This document shows, in pieces, positions 1-8,429 of a stretch of 49,194 bases of DNA. Every line of letters begins with the position of its first letter. The stretch's first letter is position 1. Under the pieces are notes generated by a model that made no database searches, was not told the DNA's origin, and was given only the letters and a program-made list of their open reading frames with translations. This stretch comes from Rathayibacter tritici (lineage in GTDB: Bacteria; Actinomycetota; Actinomycetes; Actinomycetales; Microbacteriaceae). The position numbers were made by a program, and so were the translations under genes. The stretch lies in the NCBI RefSeq assembly GCF_002932875.1, contig NZ_PSWS01000016.1:1-49194 (forward strand), written 5' to 3'.

Positions 1-335
1 GCTCCGGTGCAGCGGCCGACGGAGGACGGTGCCGGATCGGCGGTGAACGGATCCGAGGCGGCGGCGGGAGGGGCGTCGGCGCGGTCCGGGGTTGAGTCGT
101 CGGCAGACGTGTCGCCGGACTCGCCGTCCTCGACGGGTGCGGGCGCCGCACTCAGCACGGGCTCTCCCGGCCAGAGACCGACCGGAGCAGCAGGGCCGTG
201 GCGCGGTGCGGACTCGGCTTCCACGGGTCGCTCCGACCCCGACCTCGCCGACGCGCTCGGTGCGTCGGCCGCCGCCGCCTCGGATCCGTTCACCGCCGAT
301 CCGGCACCGTCCTCCGTCGGCCGCTGCACCGGAGC
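1..335. repeat. 67-bp perfect inverted repeat touching the window edge
   Basis: Bases 1-67 are the exact reverse complement of bases 269-335, with about 200 bp of unique sequence between the arms. The outer end of the left arm coincides with base 1, so the repeat may continue outside the window. Both arms lie inside one open reading frame on the minus strand. A long perfect foldback ending at a sequence edge is typical of a chimeric contig end, but a real invertible segment cannot be excluded. Confidence 0.9.
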
Positions 336-533
336 AGGGGGCCGAGGCGAGTCGAAGATGCTCTTCAGCCGGCCACCGCTGAGCTGCTGGAGCAGCCACT
401 CGCTACTGCCGACGGGACGATCCGGCTCGGGACGCTCGTTCCTGTGAGGAGTCGACTCCCGGCCCTCGATCTCGCGGTCCTCCGGCTCCGGGTGCTCATC
501 CGAGCCTCCGTCGCGTCCGCCCTTGTCGACCAT
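1..533 (-). CDS. Hypothetical low-complexity protein, 3' end outside window
   Basis: I do not recognise this protein. The minus-strand frame is open for 177 codons and runs off the left edge, so only the N-terminal part is visible. It starts at an ATG whose A is the last base of the pyrE stop (TGATG), so it is probably translationally coupled to pyrE. The first 40 residues are charged (MVDKGGRDGGSDEHPEPEDR). A short ordered-looking stretch follows (SSEWLLQQLSGGRLKSIFDS, about residues 45-64), and then a long Ala/Pro/Ser/Asp-rich, probably disordered region. The last 22 codons are read from the left arm of the edge foldback and so may be artefactual. Confidence 0.6.
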   Translation of the reverse strand, partial: MVDKGGRDGGSDEHPEPEDREIEGRESTPHRNERPEPDRPVGSSEWLLQQLSGGRLKSIFDSPRPPAPVQRPTEDGAGSAVNGSEAAAADAPSASARSGSERPVEAESAPRHGPAAPVGLWPGEPVLSAAPAPVEDGESGDTSADDSTPDRADAPPAAASDPFTADPAPSSVGRCTG

Positions 534-1081
534 CAGCTCAGGCCGAGGTCGGCCAGACCGATCGCCGCGAAGTACGGGTAGCCGGCGTCCTGGATGATCT
601 CGCGGGCCCCGGTCGCACGGTCGACAACGACGGCGACTCCGGCGATTTCAGCGCCGACCTTTCTCAGGGCCTCGATCGCCGTCAGCGGGGAACCACCGGT
701 GGTGGACGTGTCCTCGACGACCACGACGCGCTTGCCCTCGAGGTCGGGGCCCTCGACCTGCCGACCGCGGCCGTGGTCCTTGGGCTCTTTGCGCACGACG
801 AACGCGTCGTAGGAGAGCCCCCGAGCGGCGCCCTGGTGCAGGATCGCGGCGGCGATCGGATCGGCTCCCATCGTGAGGCCGCCGACCGCGTCGACGCGCT
901 CGATCGGCGCGATCAGGTCGAGCATGACCTGCCCGATCAGCGGGGCGACGCGGTGGTCGAGGCTCACCCGCCGCAGGTCGACGTAATACGACGCCTGTGC
1001 GCCGCTGGTGAGGGTGAAGTCCCCGTGGAAGACGGCATCGGAGCCGATGTACTCGATGAGCTGGTGGCGTGCGTCGGTCAC
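533..1081 (-). CDS. pyrE: Orotate phosphoribosyltransferase
   Basis: PyrE transfers phosphoribose from PRPP to orotate, giving orotidine 5'-monophosphate in de novo pyrimidine synthesis in the cytosol. The 182-residue protein has the usual length. The PRPP-binding signature VVVVEDTSTTGGS lies at about residues 118-130, preceded by the G-rich DAVGGLTMGADPIA segment and the RKEPKDHGRGRQVEG flexible loop. Translation starts with GTG at 1081, only 9 bases after the stop of the upstream ABC exporter gene, so its ribosome-binding site sits in that gene's tail. The 3' end overlaps the next start by one base. This is the only recognisable pyrimidine gene here, so its place behind an exporter is probably just a shared operon. 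Confidence 0.96.
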   Translation of the reverse strand: MTDARHQLIEYIGSDAVFHGDFTLTSGAQASYYVDLRRVSLDHRVAPLIGQVMLDLIAPIERVDAVGGLTMGADPIAAAILHQGAARGLSYDAFVVRKEPKDHGRGRQVEGPDLEGKRVVVVEDTSTTGGSPLTAIEALRKVGAEIAGVAVVVDRATGAREIIQDAGYPYFAAIGLADLGLS

Positions 1082-1090
1082 GCGCCTACT

Positions 1091-3139
1091 CTACGGGGCG
1101 CCCCCTCCCCCGCCCGGGAGCGCGCCCGCTGCGGCGTGCTCGCCCGCCTCGTCGGCGCCTCCTCGGAACTGGGTCATGTACAGCTCGTAATAGGCACCCC
1201 GCTGCTTCAGGAGCGCCTCGTGCGCGCCCTGCTCGACGATGCAACCCGACTCCATCACCAGGATGGTGTCGGCGTCGCGGATGGTCGAGAGACGGTGTGC
1301 GATGACGAACGAGGTGCGGTCGGTGCGCAGCGCGTTCATCGCGTGCTGCACGAACAGTTCGGTGCGGGTGTCCACCGAAGAGGTTGCCTCGTCGAGGATC
1401 AGCAGCGACGGATTGGCGAGGAACGCCCGAGCGATCGTGATCAGCTGCCGCTCACCGGCCGAGACGCTGCCGCCGTCGGCGTCCAGCACCGTGTCGTAAC
1501 CGCCGGGCAGTCGGCGGACGAAGCGGTCGACCATCGTGGCTTTCGCCGCATCGACGATCTCGTCGTCGGTCGCGTCCAGGCGGCCGTAGCGGATGTTCTC
1601 GCGGATCGTGCCCTCGAAGAGCCACGCGTCCTGCAGCACCATGCCCACCCGCGAGCGCAGGTCGCCGCGGGCGAGGCTGGTGATGTCGACTCCGTCGACC
1701 AGGATCCGCCCGCCGGTGAGCTCGTAGAAGCGCATGACCAGGTTCACCAGCGTCGTCTTACCGGCTCCGGTGGGGCCGACGATGGCGACCGTCTGCCCGG
1801 GCTGCGCCGAGAAGGTCAGCTCCTCGATCAGCGGCTGCTCCGGGTCGTACGAGAAGGACACGCTCTCGAACTCGACGTGCCCATCGGTGCGCTGCGGGAG
1901 CGACGCGGTGGCCGTCTCCGGATCCTGCTCCTCGGCGTCGAGCAGCTCGAAGGTGCGCTCGGCCGACGCGACGCCCGACTGGAGCATGTTGGCCATGCTC
2001 GCGAGCTGCGTCACCGGCTGGGTGAACTCGCGGGAGTACTGGATGAACGCGGTCGCGTCGCCGAGCGTCAGCTGCCCGGAGGCGACGCGCAGGCCGCCGA
2101 CCACGGCGATCAGCACGTAGGAGAGGTAGGAGACGAACGTCATCGCCGGCATGATCATGCCCGAGACGAACTGGGCGCCGAACGATGCGGTGTAGAGGCT
2201 GTCGTTGCGGCGATCGAACTCCTCGAGCATCTCGCGGTCGCGGCCGAAGGCGCGGACGATCTCGAGGCCGGAGAAGGTCTCCTCGATGTGGCCGTTCAGC
2301 GCGCCGGTGTTCTTCCACTGCGCGGCGAAGAGCTTCTGCGAGCGGGCGCCGATCACTCCCGCGATCACGCCCGAGAGCGGGATCGAGACCAGCGCGATCA
2401 GCGCGAGCTGCCAGGAGACGATGAACATCATTGCCGCAATTCCGATGATGGTCAGCACCGACTGCACCAGCTGCGAGAAGGCCTGCTGAAGCGCCGTCTG
2501 AATGTTGTCGACGTCGTTGGTGACGCGCGACATCACGTCACCGCGCTGGCGAGTGTCGAAGAAGCGCAGCGGGAGCCGGTTGAGCTTGGCCTCGATGTCC
2601 TGGCGGAGACCGTAGACCACGCGCATCACGAGCCCGTTGAGCAGGTAGCCCTGCGCCCACATCAGCACCGACGCGACCACGTACATCAGGAGCACGACGA
2701 TGATCAGGCGGCCGAGCACCACGAAGTCGATGCCCTGACCGGGAACAATGTCGGTCTTCGAGAGCATGTCGGCGAAAGTGCCGTTGCCCGAGGCGCGCTG
2801 CTGCTCGATGATCTGCTCCAGCGGGACGCCCGCGGGCAGACCCGAGCCGATCACTCCGTTGAAGATCGTGTCCATCGCCTGCCCGAGGATCTTGGGGGCG
2901 ATGACGGTGAGGACGACCGACAGCGAGACCAGGGCGACCACGAGGATCATCCGCGCGCGCTCGGGCCCGAGCAGCGCGAACAGGCGCTTGGCGGAGGGCC
3001 AGAAGTTCTGGGCTTTGCGGGCGGGCGGTCCGTCGCCGAACATCCCGCCGTCGCCCTCGCCGGGGTCGAACTCCGGCTCGAGGGACTCCGTCTCCGCGGC
3101 GGTGGACGTGGCGGCGGTCGTCTCGCGTGCGCGCGCCAT
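1091..3139 (-). CDS. ABC exporter half, consensus-site subunit
   Basis: A 682-residue type IV (exporter-fold) ABC protein: a charged N-terminal tail of about 60 residues, a six-helix membrane domain to about residue 370, then the nucleotide-binding domain. Walker A is GPTGAGKT near residue 454, Walker B is LLILDEATSS near 577 with an intact catalytic Glu, and the switch His is in IAHRLST near 612. The signature loop is altered (SAGERQ instead of SGGQ, near 558). This pairs with the opposite pattern in the partner at 3141-4874, as in heterodimeric TM287/288-type multidrug exporters. The ATG is one base after the partner's stop, so the two are translationally coupled. Substrate unknown: drug, lipid or peptide are all possible. 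The C-terminal tail is Gly/Ala-rich. Confidence 0.93.
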   Translation of the reverse strand: MARARETTAATSTAAETESLEPEFDPGEGDGGMFGDGPPARKAQNFWPSAKRLFALLGPERARMILVVALVSLSVVLTVIAPKILGQAMDTIFNGVIGSGLPAGVPLEQIIEQQRASGNGTFADMLSKTDIVPGQGIDFVVLGRLIIVVLLMYVVASVLMWAQGYLLNGLVMRVVYGLRQDIEAKLNRLPLRFFDTRQRGDVMSRVTNDVDNIQTALQQAFSQLVQSVLTIIGIAAMMFIVSWQLALIALVSIPLSGVIAGVIGARSQKLFAAQWKNTGALNGHIEETFSGLEIVRAFGRDREMLEEFDRRNDSLYTASFGAQFVSGMIMPAMTFVSYLSYVLIAVVGGLRVASGQLTLGDATAFIQYSREFTQPVTQLASMANMLQSGVASAERTFELLDAEEQDPETATASLPQRTDGHVEFESVSFSYDPEQPLIEELTFSAQPGQTVAIVGPTGAGKTTLVNLVMRFYELTGGRILVDGVDITSLARGDLRSRVGMVLQDAWLFEGTIRENIRYGRLDATDDEIVDAAKATMVDRFVRRLPGGYDTVLDADGGSVSAGERQLITIARAFLANPSLLILDEATSSVDTRTELFVQHAMNALRTDRTSFVIAHRLSTIRDADTILVMESGCIVEQGAHEALLKQRGAYYELYMTQFRGGADEAGEHAAAGALPGGGGGAP

Positions 3140-3140
3140 C

Positions 3141-4874
3141 TCAGGACACTCCTTCGACGCTCAACTGGGATTCGACGATCTCGCGGTAGGTCGGATTCGT
3201 CTCACAGAGCTCGTCGTGCGTGCCGCGGCCGACCACCCGGCCCGCGTCGAGCACGACGATCTGGTCGGCGTGGCGGATCGTCGACACCCGCTGCGCCACG
3301 ATGATCACGGTCGCGTCGGTAGTGGCCTGGGCCAGCGACTCCCGCAGCCGCGCATCCGTCGCGACGTCGAGCGCCGAGAACGAGTCGTCGAAGAGGTAGA
3401 CCCGGGGCCTGGCAACGAGCGCGCGCGCGATGCAGAGCCGCTGGCGCTGCCCGCCCGACACGTTCGTCCCGCCCTGCGAGACCGGTTCGTCGAGCCCGTG
3501 CTCCTTCCTCCGCACGAAGTCCTCGCCCTGGGCGATGCGCAGCGCCTCCCAGAGCTCGGCGTCGGTCGCGTCGGGCCGGCCGAAGCGCAGGTTCGAGGCG
3601 ATCGTGCCCGAGAAGAGGTAGGGCCGCTGGGGGACGAGCCCGATCACCTGGGCGAGCTGCGCCCGGTCGAGGGAGGAGACGGGCACGCCGTCGATCGTGA
3701 CGGTGCCCTCCTGCGGGTCGAACAGTCGCGGCACGAGGCCGAGCAGCGTCGTCTTGCCAGCGCCGGTGGAGCCGACGACGGCGGTGGTGCGGCCCGGCTC
3801 CGCGACGACGTCGATCCCCGAGAGCACGGGGCGCTCGGCACCCGGGTAGCCGAAGACGACCCCCGAGAACTCGACGCGGCCGCCCGTCGGCGTCCGGACA
3901 CCGCCCTCGGGGGTGGTCAGGCTGGTGCGAGCGTCGAGCACCTGCTGGATCCGCTCGGCGCAGACGACCGCACGCGGGATCATCATCACCATGAAGACTC
4001 CCATCATCACCGCGGTGAGGATCTGGAGGAGGTACTGCAGGAACGCGGTCAGCGAGCCCACCTGCATCTGACCGGCGTCGACCCGCTGCCCACCGAACCA
4101 CAGCACGGCGGCGGTGGCGAGGTGCAGGATCATCATGATCGCTGGGAACATCAGCACGAAGATGTTGCCGACCTTGATCGACACCTCAGTGATCGCCGCG
4201 TTGGCTCTGCGGTACCGCTCCGACTCGAACGGCTCGCGCACGAAGGCGCGCACCACGCGGATGCCCGTGATCTGCTCGCGGAGCACGCTGTTGATTCCGT
4301 CGATCCGGTCCTGCATCAGGCGGAACAGCGGCAGCAGCAGGAACACCAGGACGCCGACGACGACGAACAGCAGCGGAACCGACACCCAGACCAGCCAGGA
4401 GAGCCCTGCGTCCTCGCGCAGCGCGAAGACGATGCCGCCGACACACATGATCGGTGCGGACACCATGAAGTTGAGGGTCATCAGCACGAGCATCTGCACC
4501 TGCTGCACGTCGTTCGTGCCGCGGGTGATCAGGGTGGCGGTGCCGAAGCCGCCCACTTCGAGCCCGCTCAGCGAGTCGACGCGGCGGTAGACGTCGCGGC
4601 GCAGGTCGCGACCGACGGACATCGCGGTGCGGGCGCCGAAGTAGACGGCGGCGATCGCCGCCGCGACCTGCACCAGGCAGACGCCGAGCATGGTCATCCC
4701 CGTGGCCCAGATGAAGTCGGTGTCGCCGCGGCCGATGCCCTGGTCGATGATCTCGGCGTTGAGGCTCGGCAGGTAGAGGGCGGCGAGCGTCGCGACGAGC
4801 TGCAGCACGACGACGGCGACCACCCAGCGCAGGTAGGGCTTCGCGTACGACGACGCGAGTCGGAGCAGGATCAT
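3141..4874 (-). CDS. ABC exporter half, degenerate-site subunit
   Basis: A 577-residue ABC exporter subunit with an N-terminal six-helix membrane domain (about residues 15-310) and a C-terminal ATPase domain. Walker A is GSTGAGKT (about 367) and the signature is canonical (NVSGGQRQR, about 470). The Walker B catalytic Glu is replaced by Asp (LFDDSFSALD, about 493) and the switch His by Gln (VAQRVST, about 524). These two changes are typical of the degenerate subunit of heterodimeric exporters such as TM287. It is the first gene of the minus-strand run that continues through the partner exporter, pyrE and a hypothetical gene. A GGAGGA Shine-Dalgarno lies just before the ATG at 4874. An ABC drug-efflux role is likely but the substrate cannot be read from sequence. 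Confidence 0.93.
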   Translation of the reverse strand: MILLRLASSYAKPYLRWVVAVVVLQLVATLAALYLPSLNAEIIDQGIGRGDTDFIWATGMTMLGVCLVQVAAAIAAVYFGARTAMSVGRDLRRDVYRRVDSLSGLEVGGFGTATLITRGTNDVQQVQMLVLMTLNFMVSAPIMCVGGIVFALREDAGLSWLVWVSVPLLFVVVGVLVFLLLPLFRLMQDRIDGINSVLREQITGIRVVRAFVREPFESERYRRANAAITEVSIKVGNIFVLMFPAIMMILHLATAAVLWFGGQRVDAGQMQVGSLTAFLQYLLQILTAVMMGVFMVMMIPRAVVCAERIQQVLDARTSLTTPEGGVRTPTGGRVEFSGVVFGYPGAERPVLSGIDVVAEPGRTTAVVGSTGAGKTTLLGLVPRLFDPQEGTVTIDGVPVSSLDRAQLAQVIGLVPQRPYLFSGTIASNLRFGRPDATDAELWEALRIAQGEDFVRRKEHGLDEPVSQGGTNVSGGQRQRLCIARALVARPRVYLFDDSFSALDVATDARLRESLAQATTDATVIIVAQRVSTIRHADQIVVLDAGRVVGRGTHDELCETNPTYREIVESQLSVEGVS

Positions 4875-5026
4875 GGGTCCTCCGGGGCGGGCAGGGGGGG
4901 GTGGGGCGGAGGCGGCCGCTCAGGAACGCGGCAAGTCAACCATCGACCACCGACACCCGTTCCGCAATCCGATGAGCGGATACCCGCCTCTCATCCGCCC
5001 GAAGCCGACGTGTCGGCGGCGGCTCC

Positions 5027-5032
5027 TACACT
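5027..5032 (+). promoter_or_regulatory. Candidate -10 box for a leaderless xth mRNA
   Basis: TACACT ends 6 bases before the xth ATG at 5039, which would put the transcription start at or next to the A of the ATG. There is no good Shine-Dalgarno. The -35 region is weak. At least eight other genes in the window show the same arrangement. Confidence 0.4.
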
Positions 5033-5038
5033 TTCAGG

Positions 5039-5878
5039 ATGCGCATCGCCACCTGGAACGTGAACTCCATCCGGGCCCGCACCGGCCGCGTCGTCGACTG
5101 GCTCGTGCGCGAGGACATCGACGTGCTGGCCATGCAGGAGCTCAAGTGCAAGCCCGAACAGTTTCCGCACGAGGCCTTCGCCGACGCCGGCTACCACGTC
5201 GAGATGGTTGGCCTCAGCCAGTGGAACGGTGTGGGCATCGCCTCCCGACTGCCGATGGAAGACGTACAGATCGGGTTTCCCGGCATGCCCGGATTCGCCA
5301 AGGAGCCGGCGGCTGACGGCAGCTACCCGCTCGAGGCCCGCGCGATCGGCGCGACCGTCGACGGAGTCCGCGTCTGGAGCCTGTACGTCCCGAACGGCCG
5401 CGCGGTCGACGACCCGCACTACCACTACAAGCTCGACTGGCTCGCGGCCCTTGCGGCGAGCGCTCGCGAATGGCTGGCCGCTGAGCCCGATCTGCCCCTC
5501 GCGCTGGTCGGCGACTGGAACGTCGCTCCGCTCGACAGCGATGTCGGCGACCCGAGCCTGGGCCCCGGATCCACGCACGTCTCGGTCCCCGAGCGCGCGG
5601 CCTTCTCCGCCTTCGGGGCCGCGGGCCTGCGCGACGTCGTTCGCCCGCTCGTCCCCGAGGGCTACACCTACTGGGACTACAAGCAGCTGCGCTTCCCGCG
5701 CAACGAGGGTCTGCGGATCGACTTCGTGCTCGGCTCCCCCGCGTTCGGCGAGCTGGTCACCGGAGCATCGATCCACCGCGACGAGCGCAAGGGCGACGCC
5801 CCGAGCGACCATGTGCCGGTGGTGGTCGACCTCGACCTCGAGACGACCCTGGACGACGACCGTCCGATGATCTTCTGA
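5039..5878 (+). CDS. xth: Exodeoxyribonuclease III (AP endonuclease, Xth family)
   Basis: Exonuclease III-type enzyme that nicks DNA 5' to abasic sites and removes 3'-blocked ends in base excision repair. The 279-residue length fits the family. Visible exonuclease-endonuclease-phosphatase motifs in order are WNVNSIRAR (N-terminus), the metal-binding MQELKCKPEQFP (about 32-43), SLYVPNGR (about 115-122), GDWNVAP (about 158-164), RIDFVLGSP (about 227-235) and the catalytic SDHVPVVVDL near the C-terminus. The start is the first ATG, with a candidate -10 box so close that a leaderless transcript is likely. The membrane-protein gene at 5881 begins 2 bases after the stop, so the two are probably co-transcribed. 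Confidence 0.96.
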   Translation: MRIATWNVNSIRARTGRVVDWLVREDIDVLAMQELKCKPEQFPHEAFADAGYHVEMVGLSQWNGVGIASRLPMEDVQIGFPGMPGFAKEPAADGSYPLEARAIGATVDGVRVWSLYVPNGRAVDDPHYHYKLDWLAALAASAREWLAAEPDLPLALVGDWNVAPLDSDVGDPSLGPGSTHVSVPERAAFSAFGAAGLRDVVRPLVPEGYTYWDYKQLRFPRNEGLRIDFVLGSPAFGELVTGASIHRDERKGDAPSDHVPVVVDLDLETTLDDDRPMIF

Positions 5879-5880
5879 GC

Positions 5881-6390
5881 ATGGCCTCGTCGAAGAAGAA
5901 GCGCGCGCGGCCTCAGGGCGCCACGGCCGCTCCGGCCCGCCCCGCTCCCGCCCGGCCCGCTCCCGCCCGGCCCGCCGCCGCCCGGGACGAGTTCCGCACG
6001 GACGCGTACCGCTCCGTCCGCGAGATCATCGCCGCCGGGAAGCCGCACCGGCGCCGCTGGGACCTGGTGCTCTCCGTCCTCGGCTGCCTCGCGCTCGGCC
6101 TACTCTGCATCGTGCTGGGCTATCTCGCCGCGGTCCTCTCCGTCTTCCCCGCTCAGTGCGAGGGCCAGAACTTCGCCTGCGACTTCGACCGGATCGACTG
6201 GGGCGTCTCGATCGCGCTCCTCGCTCCACCCGCCCTGACGCTGATCGCCGTCGGCGTCACGGTCATCCGACACCTCGTCGGCCGTCGCTCGTTCTGGATC
6301 CCGATCGTCGGATTCGCACTCTGCGTCGGCGCCGCGTTCCTCGCCTCCTGGCTCGTCACCAGCTCGATTCCCGGCTCGGCGCTGGCGTAG
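5881..6390 (+). CDS. Small membrane protein with Pro/Ala-rich N-terminus
   Basis: A 169-residue protein of unknown function. It begins with a basic stretch (SSKKKRARPQG) followed by a tandem APARP repeat (about residues 18-36), then a short soluble segment and three hydrophobic helices (about residues 61-86, 105-125 and 136-160). The segment between helices 1 and 2 contains two cysteines (CEGQNFAC) that could form a disulfide if external. Proteins of this shape are common in Microbacteriaceae (DUF6264-like), but I cannot confirm the family. It lies 2 bases after xth, and its stop codon forms part of the strong terminator hairpin at 6371-6401. Confidence 0.75.
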   Translation: MASSKKKRARPQGATAAPARPAPARPAPARPAAARDEFRTDAYRSVREIIAAGKPHRRRWDLVLSVLGCLALGLLCIVLGYLAAVLSVFPAQCEGQNFACDFDRIDWGVSIALLAPPALTLIAVGVTVIRHLVGRRSFWIPIVGFALCVGAAFLASWLVTSSIPGSALA

Positions 6391-6401
6391 CGCCGAGCCG
6401 G
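6371..6401. terminator. Bidirectional terminator-like hairpin
   Basis: CCGGCTCGGCGCT (6371-6383) pairs perfectly with 6389-6401 across a 5-base loop, a 13-bp GC-rich stem. It includes the stop codon of the membrane-protein gene and lies 8 bases from the stop of the convergent DUF4012 gene. There is no T-run, as is common for actinobacterial terminators. Confidence 0.7.
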
Positions 6402-6408
6402 GCGGCCC

Positions 6409-8232
6409 TCAGCCGCAGCCGGGCTCGTCGCTGACGGTCACCGTCGTCGGATTGATCATCGGAGTGACGCGCACGGCCTGGTTCCCGAAACCTGTGCTCT
6501 CACCGGCGCTGAACTGCACGTCGAACGTCTTGGACTCCCCCGGCGCAAGCTGCACGGCGACCTTGGAGACGGGACGGCCGAGGTCCTCGAACGTCTGCGG
6601 GTCGTAACCGGTGCCGTCGCCCCAGGACGCTTCGGCGATACTCGTGCCGGGAGGACCGTAGACGTAGATGTTGGTCACGAAGTCGCCGAGCGGATACGGG
6701 CCCCGACCACCCGCCGCGGCGACGTAGGCCGGCAGGCCCTGAGCCACGGACTTCGTGATCGTGTTCGTGACGGTGACGGACGTCGAGAAGACCGCGCCGG
6801 ACGCGGCACAACGATCGACGCTCGACTGCGCGACTGCCGTCTTGAGGTAGTAGTCCATCTTCGATCCGCGGGACGCGTCCTGGAAGAACACGCCCGTCGT
6901 CGTGCTCTCGGCGGTCGAGCCCGGCAGCACGCCCGCGATCGGGGTGGGCGAGAGGAGCGCCTGCTCGTCGGCGTCCGAGCTGAAGGCCAGGATCCTACTC
7001 TCGCCGACCGCCTTCACGATCGCCGGCAGCATCGTCGTCGGCTCCATCTCTCCACCGAGGATCTTGCCCAGAATCGTGGCGCTCGCCTCGGAGAAGAACT
7101 CATCCGTCCGCTCGCCGACGACGGAGGCGGGGTAGCGGAAGTAGACCTCGTTGAGCAGCGTCGAGACGGTGTTGTCACTGGTGAGGACCGTGCCGTCGGT
7201 GAGAGTGACCGGGCCGGTCGAGGCGAGGAGGTAGGAGAGGGCGACGGGGTCGATGGCGAGCGCGCCGTCGATCTTCTGCTCGGGGAACTTCTGGGCCCAG
7301 AACTGCGAGGCGATCGACGCCGCGGTGGGGAAGTCGGGCCGGCTCGTCGAGACGTTGAAGGTCGTCGCGAGGTTGGGGCCGATGGTGTCGAGCGCGCTCT
7401 CCTCGACGGTGACCGGTTCCAGGCCCCTGAAGTCCGAGCTGGACTGCTGGCGGCCGATCGAGATCGCACCACCGTCGACGTCGAGCTGCATCACCGAGGA
7501 GGCGCCGCCGCCGAGCGCCTGGGACTCTGCGAGGTTCTGGAACAGCACGAGGTAGTGCCGCGGGCCGGAGGCGCCGAGCGAATCCGGCAGGATCGCGGTC
7601 AGCGGCTCGACCTGGTCCATCGCCGCGGTCGCCGTGGCCAGCTGCGGGCTGAAGGAGTCGAGGGCGGAGGAGACCTGCGGGACGAGCTGCTCACGGTCGA
7701 CCCCCGAGACCCGGGCCTGCGCCTGATCGACGACTCCCTTGGCGACCGTGATCTTCTGCGAGAGCTCGGTGATCGCGGCGAGGTCGACCTTGCCGCCGAC
7801 CGGCTTGAGGATGTCGAGCGAGGTCGTCGAGAGCGGAGTGACGATCTTGCCGGAGATGTCGTCGGCGATCTCTGTCGCGGCACGGACGGCGGACAGGTTC
7901 GGGCCGAGGTACGGGACGACCTCCATCACCCGCCACACCGGGTCGTCGGTCTCGTCCCGCGCCTCACCGGTGAGCGTCGCGATCTGCGCGGCCGTCGCCT
8001 CCGCTCCCGAGGTGTCGAACGCCGTGAGCTTGCCGGTGACCTGCGAGACCAGCGGGATCGCCTCGGTGAGCTTGTCGCGGACCGTCATCGCCTTGTCGTA
8101 GGTGCGCACCCCGAGGAGCACAACGACGACAGCGCCGATCAGCAGGACGAGGAGGACGATCAGCGTGATCCAGAGGCCGCGACGGCGGCGCGGCCTGCCG
8201 GAGGCGCGGCGAGAGGCGGAGGTGGTGCTCAT
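6409..8232 (-). CDS. DUF4012 membrane-anchored extracellular protein
   Basis: A 607-residue protein matching the actinobacterial DUF4012 family. A basic cytoplasmic N-terminus rich in Arg is followed by one transmembrane helix (about residues 21-44). A large extracellular region follows, with the family-typical core: a GPRHYLVLFQNLAES-type strand near 228, a FWAQKFPEQKIDGALAIDP segment near 320, and LLNEVYFRYP near 362. The molecular function is unknown, although members are often found near cell-envelope polysaccharide genes. The ATG at 8232 has a TAGGCT box ending 7 bases upstream, so a leaderless transcript is plausible. Transcription runs towards the xth pair, and the two units share the hairpin at 6371-6401. 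Confidence 0.88.
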   Translation of the reverse strand: MSTTSASRRASGRPRRRRGLWITLIVLLVLLIGAVVVVLLGVRTYDKAMTVRDKLTEAIPLVSQVTGKLTAFDTSGAEATAAQIATLTGEARDETDDPVWRVMEVVPYLGPNLSAVRAATEIADDISGKIVTPLSTTSLDILKPVGGKVDLAAITELSQKITVAKGVVDQAQARVSGVDREQLVPQVSSALDSFSPQLATATAAMDQVEPLTAILPDSLGASGPRHYLVLFQNLAESQALGGGASSVMQLDVDGGAISIGRQQSSSDFRGLEPVTVEESALDTIGPNLATTFNVSTSRPDFPTAASIASQFWAQKFPEQKIDGALAIDPVALSYLLASTGPVTLTDGTVLTSDNTVSTLLNEVYFRYPASVVGERTDEFFSEASATILGKILGGEMEPTTMLPAIVKAVGESRILAFSSDADEQALLSPTPIAGVLPGSTAESTTTGVFFQDASRGSKMDYYLKTAVAQSSVDRCAASGAVFSTSVTVTNTITKSVAQGLPAYVAAAGGRGPYPLGDFVTNIYVYGPPGTSIAEASWGDGTGYDPQTFEDLGRPVSKVAVQLAPGESKTFDVQFSAGESTGFGNQAVRVTPMINPTTVTVSDEPGCG

Positions 8233-8405
8233 TGCAGAGAGCCTAAGCGACGGCCCCCCGGGCGCGACGGGCTCCGCGCCACCGCAGCCGACCCAGGACG
8301 AGGGACACGGAGGAGAGGGAGCTCCGGGAGCGCGACTGCGTCGACCAGGCCCACGTCGCCCTCCGCGAGATGCGATCTATGACGCCTCCGGCCGGGGCAG
8401 TATCT

Positions 8406-8421
8406 AGTGGCCGTTGCAACG
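8406..8421 (+). repeat. Left copy of island-flanking direct repeat
   Basis: AGTGGCCGTTGCAACG occurs here and, with one mismatch (AGTGGCCGTTGCAGCG), at 14244-14259 in the same orientation. The left copy coincides with the left end of the broken IS30 element. Confidence 0.6.
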
Positions 8422-8429
8422 CGTTGTGT

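Noticed and set aside
773-3304. 843-codon open frame on the plus strand
   Set aside because: It is the antisense of the ABC exporter gene. Its sequence is a low-complexity mix of Arg, Glu, Asp, Val and His typical of shadows in high-GC DNA, and it has no domain.
2748-5063. 771-codon plus-strand open frame
   Set aside because: It is antisense to both exporter genes, which have full sets of ABC motifs on the minus strand.
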